A stretch of DNA of 64,000 bases from Rostratula benghalensis (taxonomy: Eukaryota; Chordata; Aves; Charadriiformes; Rostratulidae), in assembly GCA_013399305.1 (NCBI GenBank), contig VXAI01000015.1:7795065-7859064 (forward strand), given 5' to 3'. Below, in pieces: positions 15,201-27,200 of the stretch. The position numbers and the translations under genes were made by a program. Each line of letters starts with the position of its first letter. The stretch's first letter is position 1. The notes beneath the pieces were generated by a model. The model was not told the DNA's origin, did not search any database, and was given only the letters and a program-made list of their open reading frames with translations.

Positions 15201-18200
15201 ACTAAGGTCAGAAGTCCATTGAGACTTTTTTTCCCCCCCCAAATCCCATAATTATCAATTAATCTAATTAATTTGGCACTTGCTGATTTTGGGGGGGGGG
15301 GGGGTGTGGGGGTTTGTCCCCAGAAAACTATTGTACCAAAACCCAGATGTGATAAAAAAAAAGTATATAATAATTTTTTACCAGGAAGAGGTGGTGCAAG
15401 AAGTTGGTTGGAGAGCAACTGCAGGTGCTCCAGAGTGATATCACGGATGGCAGGAATATGGAACAGGCGAGTGAACATGTGTGGGGATTTGGGGGCAAAG
15501 ATGTTGAGGAGCGCCATGCGGCAGTACAGCTTGGCCAGAGAAGCTTCACTTCGCAAAAGCTCTCTAGAAAACACAAACATCAAAACACAAAATTGCCTCA
15601 GCATACTTAAAATAAGCCATATCCAGCAACCTGCCCCTGAATCTGAACGTATATACCTAACTTAGTCTTATTTTAAAGGTTCAGGTAGACTGAAATCTTT
15701 CTTCTTCGCTTAAGGTAGCGCTCAGCCCATATAATCCTGGTACCTGAATTAAAATTAAGGCACCTGAATTAGTGGCAAACTCTCCACAAAGTCAGTTAGG
15801 AGTTCTCGACCTTTTAAATAGTGCCTGACTGATGGTGTAAGAAACCTCAGCTTCAAGGAAGGTACCTGTTAGACCAGCACGTATAAAAACACTTTCTCAC
15901 GACTAAGACAGACAATTATTACCAATTTCCTTTATTAAAAAAAAAATGAATCACAACCCCACTACCCATTAAAACACAAAAATTAACAAATCTTTGTCAG
16001 CTTTAATCCAACAACTACATTGGAATTCAGAAGTTTACTACTGCTCAGAACAAGTATAATTGTTTTCTACAGGAAATGCTATAGCTCAAGTCAGATAATA
16101 CATTTCTTTTTTCACCTGTGAATTTGGATATTGGTATTATCCAGGGTAACCAGGCCATTTGTTGCAGTCCTCCTATAACCAGCAGGTGGCCTTTCCAACA
16201 TGTCAATAGGATACCAGTACCGCACCAGAACCCCTTCACTTCGGAGATACGTCTCCACTTGCACCAACTCATTTACCTGCAACACCAAAACCAAGACTGT
16301 CAATAAACCCAGTAGTGATGATGGTAGGTTGGTTTTGTCTTCTTTTTTTTTTTCCCCTTCAAAAAGAGAAGGAAATCAGAATTCTAAGCAATGGAGTATA
16401 CTTGAATGTGTATTTGCTCACAGGTGCAGGATGCTGATGCATGAAAAGCCCTCCCAATGTATCTTTACTCACTGAATCAACATCCAGGACGACACCATGG
16501 AGACCAAATGTCTTCAGCATCCCACGAATAGCAAACTTGGGCAAAGCTGTTCCAACAGCACTGCTGGTGACATTATTACTGTCAGGAGAGCGAGTCACCA
16601 CCGTGAGACCTGGGGCCCAAAGGGACAAAGCAATTTCTGAAGTGCAGCATTTTCCCCAGACTGCCAGTTTATACTACAGACCCCAGGAACCAGAGCCCCA
16701 TAGCTTTTATTTTCCCCTCAAGGTAGCTGTTTTCTGAGCTTACCTTTTCGTACTTTATCAATTGTAAATTTGTTTGCTTCATCCTTGATATCCTCAATAG
16801 TAGGAAGGTAGAGGTCTCTTGGGATGCCACCATTTTCCTCATAGAGGAATTCTACAGTTTGCCGTGCTATATCAACCATTCCTGGTAGACAGAAGGGAGG
16901 GCCAGTTACTTTTCCCAGATGCTTGAAATAAGCTCATCTGCTTATGATGTTAATAAGTATTAGCTTAAGAGCTCTTATTCTCAAGTATTCTTTCAGTCAG
17001 CCTGATAGACATGGAATGGAGCTTTCCTGACACTTGTATCCTTCTGTTTCTCAGCATTCTTACTTTGTTTTTACTGTGACGTCCCCACCAATGGCTCATC
17101 CTGCCAGACCTGTATTTGTTTACAAACTCCCCCTTCACAGAGTGTTTCTCAGCAGTTTTGTATTGACACAGTCATAGACACAAAATGCATGTAGATAATT
17201 TCTTCCTCATTGTGAAGTATTTCTCTAGCCACATCACAACAAATTCTGCCACCATTTCTATACCCCTTTTCCCCCTGTTTAAATGGTCCAACTTAAATCA
17301 AAGTGTTAAAGAAAAATCATGTCGATAAAGCAAATTTTGAGTACTTAAAGAAAAAGTTCACTTGCTGTTTTTATCAATTTGAATTTTCCAGCCTTGAATA
17401 CAGTAAAACATAAGAAACAGAGGTGTTCTTGTCACACTACTAAAGAAGACACATGGAAATGACCACAGCCGTACCTAACTGTAAAGCTCCTTTAATCTGA
17501 TCCAAGCCAGACTTCCTCTCAGCCTCATTACGGAACCTTCTTCTAATTGTAGGGAAAACTTTGGTTTCCCAGGCTTTAACCAACAGGGCATAGTGATCCT
17601 CCTACAAAGGCAAAAGGCATTAGGAACACCAAAAAGAAAGAAAAGTAATCAATAGCTGGTTTTTCCCCTCAAGAAGGCAAGGAAAGCCCTCGCGTGGCAA
17701 AGCGTGAAACTCCAAATGGCAAGATCCTCACCCGGGGAATGTCATCATCGTCGTCATCATCACTCTCATCATCTGCAATGGGAGGGGGATGGGGATCAGG
17801 GCCCGAGGTGATGAAGTTCTCGTAGCTCAGTTCCATTTTATAGTGGCAAGACGTGTCACTGTCATACTCTGCAAAAGGCACGAGGAAATAATGAGATCCT
17901 AAAGCAACAGAAGGAGTGCAGAAATATTCCATGAGGTTTTTGAGATAAACTGCACTGCACGGTCTCCAGTCAGTCTGTGGAAACGTAACACACTGTGGCA
18001 GTGTAGCCAACTGGTTGATTCAATCAGCTCTAATATCTTACCAAAGTCAAAGCTCTAATAAGATAATTCTTCATTACAGTTGCATCAGTTGAGACTAAGT
18101 TGTGTATCCATATAAATGGAGAATAAAGTAAGATATTTTTTTTCTATTCCCTTGTCTAAGAATTAAATAAGCATGTATTTGGCAAAGCTTATTGTACTGC

Positions 18201-21200
18201 TTTACCCCAACAGGCAGTACCCAAGGACTGCAGCCAGGATGTGCTTAAATCCTATTTAATTGACTGCAATTTCTCCTGAAATAGTTTTGGGGTTTTTTTC
18301 CTCCCTTTTTTGATAATAAAGGTCATCACTTTACGTTGTTGAGCCGTAGCAACAGCAGCAATTCTGCAGGGAGGTCCATGGGTCCCAGGATCAGAAGCTA
18401 TGCTGGTGCCAGCATCATTATCACTGTCAGAAGCCATGGCAAAAGGCAACGCTTCGAAGTTGGCGCTTATTTCTTCCGCCAGGTCAATGCACAGATCAGC
18501 AGCGTTCCTGTGAGCCTGCCCTTCAGCATAGGCAAACTGGCGAGATCCAAAGTTAGCACGGACTTTTGTGTTCTGAAAGAAGATGAAAGCATTAAGATGA
18601 GTTATGGACTGGTTTTGAACCTTCTCTTTGCTCTTTTTTAAAAAAAAAAAAAACAAAAAAGTACAACAACAAAAAACACCTCAGCCAGAGGGATGAGCTG
18701 ATCACATCTCCATGGCATATGGTTTTCTCAGAATGGCTGGCTATCAATCTGGCTGAAGCAGGGAAAGTATTAAGCTTCTAAACACAAACTTTGAACTTGT
18801 TTTTTTTATTTCTAGCTTCAAGATAAAGCATACTTGGGTAGCACACTTTGAAGCAATGTCACTGCTGAGAAGGAATGCTAATAGAAAAGCTCCTAGCACA
18901 GAACAATGCCATCTCATCATACCAGTGATGAGTCTTATTGGGCATGAAAAGTTCAAAATACTGACAGAACACACACCTGGGAAGGGTCATGGAATACATC
19001 AAACTAACTCAATACAGGTAAAAACTATCACTCTACGTTGTGGGTTTTTTTTTTTTTTTTTTTTTTTTTACAGATAGGTAAGCAAGCTCAATACTTGCTC
19101 TATGTTTTTTTAACGTTTCTGAAAGATGATATATCAAGCAACCTCGCCTGTTAAAAACTTGCCTTTTTCTGAATGTGGACAACTGGCCACATTCCACCAG
19201 AGACATCTTCTAGATACGGCCCAAGTCGCTGCCCACAGTACGTGAAATAAACTCTGCCTTTGGCTGGCTGCCCTGGAGGGGGTGGAGTCCCTTCTGTTCT
19301 TTCCCATCCAATTCCTGCTACATCACCTGTCGACAAAAATCATCAAAAGAAGAATAGGGATTTAATCTGGTTTTCTCACCCATGGATTCCCTTACATTTA
19401 GAGGATTTTCTGATTTACCAGAGAAGCAAGTCAGCTCTACTCTCACATACCAGGGGAAAGAGTCACATCCAATCTGACGCTCTTCCACTGCAGCAAGCTG
19501 GAGCCATTGTAGTGCACTGCTCGCCCATTGCTGAGAAGTAAGACAAGAAGAGAATTAAAGAGAGCACTGAAACAAATAAAGATTACAACTGAAGCTGAAG
19601 TCCAGGCAGCTCCAATACTGACAAAAGGCAACTCAACTCTCCTTATTTTGATAAGGAGATATCCTTGTTCATCATTTTAACATGACAACTAAAATGTGTG
19701 TGTTGCTTACAACGTGCTCACAATTCTCCTCCCCAAGGAGCTTACAAACAAGGAAGATCATGATTTTTGATGTACACCTCCAACCTACTTGTGAAAAAGA
19801 CAGGTCCCCACTGGGTTTGTCCAAGCACCGTCCCGTTTTTCAGCTTCTGTAGCAAACCCAAATGAAACTATTGGTCCAGTGTCATCATCTGTATCCCCAT
19901 AGGAAACTATTTCAATTTCCCAGTAGAATGATGGTGCCTAGAAATAAAAAAAATAATATTTTAAAAAATCGTTTACAAAACATAGGTAAAATAGAAAATG
20001 TTATTACTTTTTCTTTTCATGCACTATTGAATATTAAATGACACAAACTGTTGTACAGTTGTGAGTTCTTACCTGTACTGGAACTGGGGAAGTGGCATAG
20101 ATAAATGTGCCCCGAGGAAGACCCCCACCTGCACTAGGATCAGCCAAGAAGGTCACAGCTGTGAGATGCGATGAAAACATACATGCTCTCACAGGGGGAA
20201 ACACTCTTGATGGGCTCCAAGTGATTTCCTTGGGCTACAAACAGGAACAGAGCATTTTATTCCACCAATTACAGTCAAAGTCATCCTCAGCACTCAAGGG
20301 GCTGGTTTTGTTTGCAGTGGGGCAGAGGACTCAGCGCTGTTTCTGTGCTCACCTGCCTTCTGTCTGCTTGGAGAGGAGGAGGGGGAGGTCGAGCACAGTC
20401 ACGATACAACATGCGTAATCTTTCACACTGCATTTCTACAACAAGGAGCCTCTCCCCTGGAACAACAAACCAAACCAAGTCACGAGGTCCCCAGCCAATG
20501 GAGTTACCTTAGTCCAACAACACAATCTTAATAGAAACATACGTGACATTTGCATTTTAAGAGATCAAATAGTCACTTTACCTGATCAACAAAATTAAGA
20601 ACAAAATCTACAAAACAATTGTTTTCCTCATGTTTAATTTTTCTCAATTAACAATGTCTTTGCCAACCAAATACATAAAGTTCATTTTAGTGGGCAAGTT
20701 TTTGACCTGGCAAAACCAGAAAGTCAAAAGAATTCACGCCTGCTACCACAGAAATCAGTTCACTCCCTTTTAGACTGGAGATCATACTGAAACCCACTGG
20801 GTTCCTACCCTAACAGCCTTTGCTTCAGCCCCTTTCCCTCCAATGAAAGGCTCTGACACATTCCTGACACTTGCCCTTGGAACTAAGACTTTGCTGGGCC
20901 CACGGCTTATCCTTAAACAAGGGGGAAGGAAATCAAGGATTTTTCTCTCTCAAGGAGAAGAAATGTAAGAAAACATTGTAAAAACAGCAAAAAGGTCATA
21001 AAAAGGAAAATACAATATAAATGGTAATGTCAAGGAATACAGACTATGTTGCAGTGAGAGCAAGAAAAGCAAAGAGGGTTAGAAGTACAGTAGTAGGGAG
21101 CTAGTCCCAGGACTCACATCTTCTGTGATGCACACTGTAATCATGTTCTGGCCTAAATTTTACCCTAATGTTTAGAATTACCTGGTCTAATTACTCTTGT

Positions 21201-24200
21201 ATTAACAGCTCTGCAGCTACGACAAGACATGCTGTACTGTGCTAGTGATCAAACTCTAAGTAGCTGGAGGACAAAAGACTGAAATGGTTTTAAAAGCCGT
21301 TACGTCTCTGAACAGAATAGGACACTGAAGCTGCAAGAACACGTTGAATACCTACCAGGGCTGCACTCCTGCGCTACTAAATTAAGAACTTCTACAGCAG
21401 CTGGACACTGTTGAATGAATTCTTCACAAAATGAGCTGTCTTCTAACAGCTGAGCCATCACCAGGCATGCTCTTAATGGAAAAATAAGAAGTTTAAAGCA
21501 TTACAAAAGTGCACGCCGAATTCCAAGCTGTCTTTTACATGCATTGAATTCGAGGGTATTTTTCAAGACAGCAGATCGACTGATCTATTTTGTTGTCAGG
21601 TTGCTTTGCTACCCACTGGAACTTCCACAATGACAGCTTTTCTCTACTTCATAGCATTTACTCATATATGAAGCATCTGCTCACTACACTGTGTTACAGG
21701 GGGCATTTTTGGTGACATCTGGACACCAAACCTACTTAAGAACACAAAGAAGGATTTTTGCACTGCTCCCTGCTGTCCCATGTCAATACCCACAGAGGAA
21801 GAAAACAGGCACCCATGCAATTTTCTTGAACATTTGTGTATGGTACCACGACAGACCGAGGTGCAGCACGAAACCCATCGACTCACCTGGTTCTTATTTC
21901 AGCAAGAAGCCGGACCACTGCCATTACTGGAGTTGAGCCATCTCCTGTTGCAGGAAGTGAGGTGTGAATAGATAGACTTCCCTCCTGAGGAAGCAACATG
22001 GACTGGACTGCCTGTACTACCTTCTCAGTAATGGACAGTTTATGAAGAGGCAATGCCTGATGGTGGGGGGGCACGGTAAAAAGTTAAATTCAAGTAGTTA
22101 GTTTCTAAGAAATGAGGGTGGTTTATTACCTGGAGTTAATTCTTATTTTGTACTATCACAAAACCAGCACCAATCAGTTAAAAGAAAAAAAAAAAAAAAA
22201 AAAAAACACCAGAAACAAAACCAAAAACCACAACACAGTATGCAACAAAACATCTTTAAGCACTCAAAGATGAATATCCATGTCACTTGCATGAGAACTT
22301 AAATATAGATATTGTTAAGATATGTTTAAAACAATGAGGCAAACTTTACAAACAATCAAAGATGAAACAGACATTTTACATGCTGTAGATTCATTGCCAG
22401 AATGCTGTGACTAAAAAAAAAAAAAAGAATTAAATAGTTGATATTATACTTAATACTGGATTCTTAAAACTACCGTACCTCAGATCTTGGAACACAGAGC
22501 CTAGATAATGGAATAGTTAATGTGTCTGATGCTTGGGAGGTCTTTCTACTGTCTATACTGGTAGGTGGAAATTTGACCGTTGCTATACCTTCTTGTTCAT
22601 TAATAGATGCCACAACTCCAATGCTTCCTGCTATTCCTTTACCTAAAACCTACAACCAAAGAAGGTCTGCGTAAGATTCAAGGCTTTCCCAAACCAGAAA
22701 CGCTGAGCGTTTAACACCACACACCAACTCAGAGCACAATTAGAGCTGGGTATTTTAGGAAACAGGAATAACACTCAATAGCAGTCTCCACAAGCGCCAC
22801 TGCAAGTGCTTCACAAGGGTGCCAGTGCAGGTAAGACATCCTCAAAAGCACCGATTTTCATTTAAGATACAAAACGTGAATGGCACTGAATTACCTGAAC
22901 TTCAGAACCTATTTTAATTGTCTCCTTAAAGCCACCCAGAGCACAAAGGGCAGCTACTGCCTGCCGAGCAATTCTTTGAAGTTTAGCAAGTTTCCTTCCA
23001 CTGCTACTCCCATTCTCCAAAATACTTTCTGCATATTTCCCAAGTTGTGGAATGTACATCAGAGCCCGAGACAGAACCTGAAGACAGAAGCAAAAATACC
23101 AGAGAATGACTTCAAAGCACAATTCAAACAAAAACCAACGCCCCAAGCCTCCAGCCCACACACAGTCTCAGAAGAATTATTTTTGTTCTTGAAGAGAATT
23201 ATGTAACTCAGAAGATTCTAAGTTCTCTGCAGTGTGAACACCATCAAAGCCAGCTCCATTCCCTAATAACTTTTAGAATCCCACCATTGCATATATATTC
23301 TTAGCAAAAGTCTTTGCTCAAGGATTTAGCCTAAGCAACAGCCTAGGTGCTACAGGATTCAGTGGAACATAAAAGCAACACACCCATTTCCAACCAACAC
23401 TTTAGACCCTCGGAGGTCAAGGCAGAGAGGCCTGAATAGCAAAGGCAAAGTAACTACCCAGCAAAGGCAAGACAACTCCTAAACAAACAGCATTATTAAT
23501 TGCTGGGGGGAAAAGAAAAAGAAAAAAAAAAAAAGGGTTTATTACAGAATGACAACAGTCTTTAATGCTGGATAATTTTGATTGCACCCTAAGACATCAG
23601 ACAACATCTACTAGAGAGGGCTGCTCCTATGCACTTACACATCCTGGTTTGAAGTGCTGGAAGTAGCAAACAGGAAAGAAATAGCTTAGGAATTTGCTAA
23701 TAATTAAGATCTTAACTACCTAATGCATGCTTCATTTTCTGTTTGCTTACTTTTTCAGCAGTTGTTGTCCATATCTGAGCTGCATTTGATTCTGGTGCCA
23801 TCAACAAGCTATGGAGCAAAGCAATCACCTCTGCTGCCATGCTGTTTGCAACGTGACCACTAATGAACGGCCTCACGGGATCAGTCCTACACAGAAAAAA
23901 AAAGCAATTTCCCATTAATTTCCAAACAAGAGAAGACATCTCAATTGTCAACAACAATATACAGCCCAGAAAAAGGGAAATTTAAGAAAATGGAGATTTT
24001 TTTCTTTTCTAGAGCACTACAGATGCTGACACGAAGAAAAGCAGAATCTAGATCTTAAGACTTGAGTTGAAATGACCTACCTGGCAAGCTCAGAATTTCT
24101 CTCTCTGCAAATAGACGTTTGGGCAGTCTTCTTTTTGTCCCCAGTGGACAACCCACTGGTAGTTTCTGGATTGACAGTTTCTATGGGGGGCCCAACACTA

Positions 24201-27200
24201 ACTATCAGACCAGACTGTGCCCACTTAGTTGCCTTTCGAAGAGCTGCAGCAGCTTCTTCTGTAATAACTTCACAGCAGCCACTCTGAAAATAAAATTGCC
24301 AAGACAGACACAAATGTCAGCTCTATTTGGCCACGCCACGTGACGTATGTAACCCCACTCCCTGTGCATGTGTAAAAGTACTGAGAACACATCAAAACAT
24401 CCTCCCTTGTATGGATTAGTCACAGTCATAAGACATGATCTTTTCTTATCTACAAAGAAATCAGAGGTCAATGTGGAGTCGCTGCCTTTCACATTCCATT
24501 CTTAGCTTAACGCTGTAGTGTCTCTTCCCTGATCAAAAAAGCCACACATGAGTGTTTCTGGTGCAAATGACTCAAGAGCATGTATGAAAATATACATGAA
24601 AATTCAATTTAAATGTGGTTTAAAATTTGTACTATCAACATGCATTAAACAGTTCTGGAAAGAAGCTACTTAAAGGGACTTAAACATGACCTATTACGGT
24701 TGGAGGAAGCCTTACCTGAAATTCATCATTTCTCCTTGTATTTATATCAACAGCTATATAATACTAAAATTACATATAAAATTACCTTTCTGAAAAAATT
24801 TGTAAATTAAACAACATTTAACAAAGGGAATTAAAAAAAAAAAATCCTCCAAGAATTCTGACTGGCCATTGGTTTTTACAGTGCTGAATAATGCTTCAGC
24901 AATTCCTTTTCTTACTTTTGTCATGTCGCGATCCATTTTCACCACTTTCTCCATATTGGCTCCAGTTCCAAGGCGGAATGGACGACCTTCTGAGCTACTA
25001 TTTACAGTGAAAACAAAACACATTAGCTTTGTTTCCACTGGTGGAAAAAAAATAGCTGAACTATACAGTCCAATGTAATTCATTATGCATGTTTTTAAAT
25101 TATCTGAAAGCAACACTTGCAAATTAATTTCTTAACAGTAGCAGAAGTACTTGATAGTTAAGGACATACTCAATTGCACTGTACAAGAGGAATTTAATAC
25201 TATTAAATGTAGCTATTTGCAAAGCAATTTAACCCTTTCACCCTCAAAAACTAGTATCATGAAACTGGCCTTTACTGTACACAAACACCCGAGGGCTCCG
25301 AGTTCACCATTCCCCAAAGAACACCCAACAGCTCTCCTTTTCAGTACCATTTTTAGGGCAGGGGTTCAAACAGACTGAGTCGGGGAAGACAAAAATAGCA
25401 CTGGCTGTCTGACATTCAGAGATCACAAAATCCAGGTGGGTACTAAGAATACTAAAGAAGCTGTAATAGCAAACTATTGTCCAGTGCATGCATTATTAAG
25501 AGCTACGCTTTTAAAGCCATTTTGCTTTGATAGTTATATTTGTTAGTCGTATGTAGTCTGTAATACCAGAACAAGATACATTCAGGTTTTTTATCAAGGT
25601 ACAAGTATGCTAAGCAGGAGCCCTATAAACCATTTTTGCATTATCTGCTTATTTTGCCAGTAAACAACAACAAACTGGGAAGATGTTTTGCTTTCCCATT
25701 TACTAGTAGGTCTAGGATGTGGTTTTCCACAGCCACAGCACTATAAAAAGAAAAGAAATGTTACTGGCAAAAGTGGTTGCTGATTCCAATCCAGTGAGTT
25801 AAGATTACCTTAGTAATGGCTGAAGGACTTCATGGGATGACTGGTCTTCCCGCTTATGAATAAAAATAGAAAGTTTACCATCCACTGCCTCACTTTCTTC
25901 TCCAGGATCTTTATCCCCTTTTATGGAATTTTTAGGGCTGGCTTTTGCCAAAGTTGTATCTGGCTCAGAGGCGGTTGGGGAAAGAACTGTCTGGCATCCT
26001 TGAAGTAGAAAGGAAAAAAACAAAAATCACACAGCCACAAGCTCCATCAACAAACTTTCTTGCCCTTGAAACTAATGCTAACACAGCCAAAACACACCTG
26101 TGACACACACTTTAGTCCGCGAGCAGTTAAAATAAGAGGCAGATGGAAAGCCACAGACATATCCCATCTTTCCCCACTGACATCATAAACCTTTTCCAAC
26201 TTGAGTTTTCCATCAATACAAAAGCTCTTTGCAGAAACACGACTTGCCTGGCACTGTTTCAAATATGCATGACACCAAAAAGATGCCAGTACCTGGTACT
26301 ACGTAATCCGCCAGCTTTGCCAGCAGCAGAGAGGCAATCTTGGAGGCTGGGTCACTGGGATCATCCTGTTCACTGTTCAGAGAGGGGACCGAGTAACTCC
26401 AGGGTGGCAATTCCACATTTCCACAGTCCTCAACACTCATGAGAGGCAGCGCAGCACGACACAGCTGGAGGATTATGAGGACCAACTTTGGAGAAGGACG
26501 CTGATCCAGGAGAAGCGACAGAAGCTTGGACACGCAGGCTGGCTGGCTCAGGATTGCTTTGCCTATGTGGCTCCTGAAAGGGGAAAAAACAGGTCACTGC
26601 TATTACAAAAAAACCCAAACCCACAAACCATATTGTTCCATGATGCTCTTGGAATTAAAAATAAATTAAGTTATTTTTGACAAGATGTGATTAAGAGAAG
26701 TTTCAATGTCTGACAAAACCTTATCTGCAACAATTCTTACATAACCTAATGGTTCTGATTAAACACTAAGGTTGGGCAATTGTCAGTTTATAATCAAGTT
26801 TTGGAATGGTTTGTGGAATTATCTTACCTTTACTACTGTAAAGAAAAAATCCCCACCCCCCCTCTGCTTCATACACAGGAAAAAAACCAATACTCCAGAG
26901 GCTAAGGCCTAGTACCTTGAGAGGTCATTAAGAAGACTGAGAACATCTTGAAGCGCATCGTTTCCTGCAGCTTGATTCCCACAACACTCTGTGGCTCGTG
27001 CCAGATGGTTGGTGAGAAGGCTGGAGACCTGACGAGCCAGACCAGAGTGAACAGCTTCTGTTGAACCACCTTTAAAAGCAACGTAAGAATACTCAGCTGT
27101 AAGGAACAAAATGAATGTACACATCTATAAATTCCCTACCCAGAAGCTGAAAATAATAAAAAAAAAAATTTGTTTTGCTACAGCAACACTTTTACATATG

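Noticed and set aside
15273..15665. 130-codon plus-strand ORF with a Gly run
   Set aside because: Antisense to w55; the Gly run is the G14 homopolymer.
18924..18966. C-box-like TGATGA followed by a CTGA, considered as a C/D snoRNA
   Set aside because: Spacing is too short and no terminal stem or C'/D' pair is present.
24754..24915. Open frame continuing past the w37 donor (starting VRKGIAEALFST)
   Set aside because: The GTAAGA donor is strong, phase fits w38, and the continuation soon turns into T/A-rich hydrophobic low complexity. A retained-intron form is possible but unsupported.
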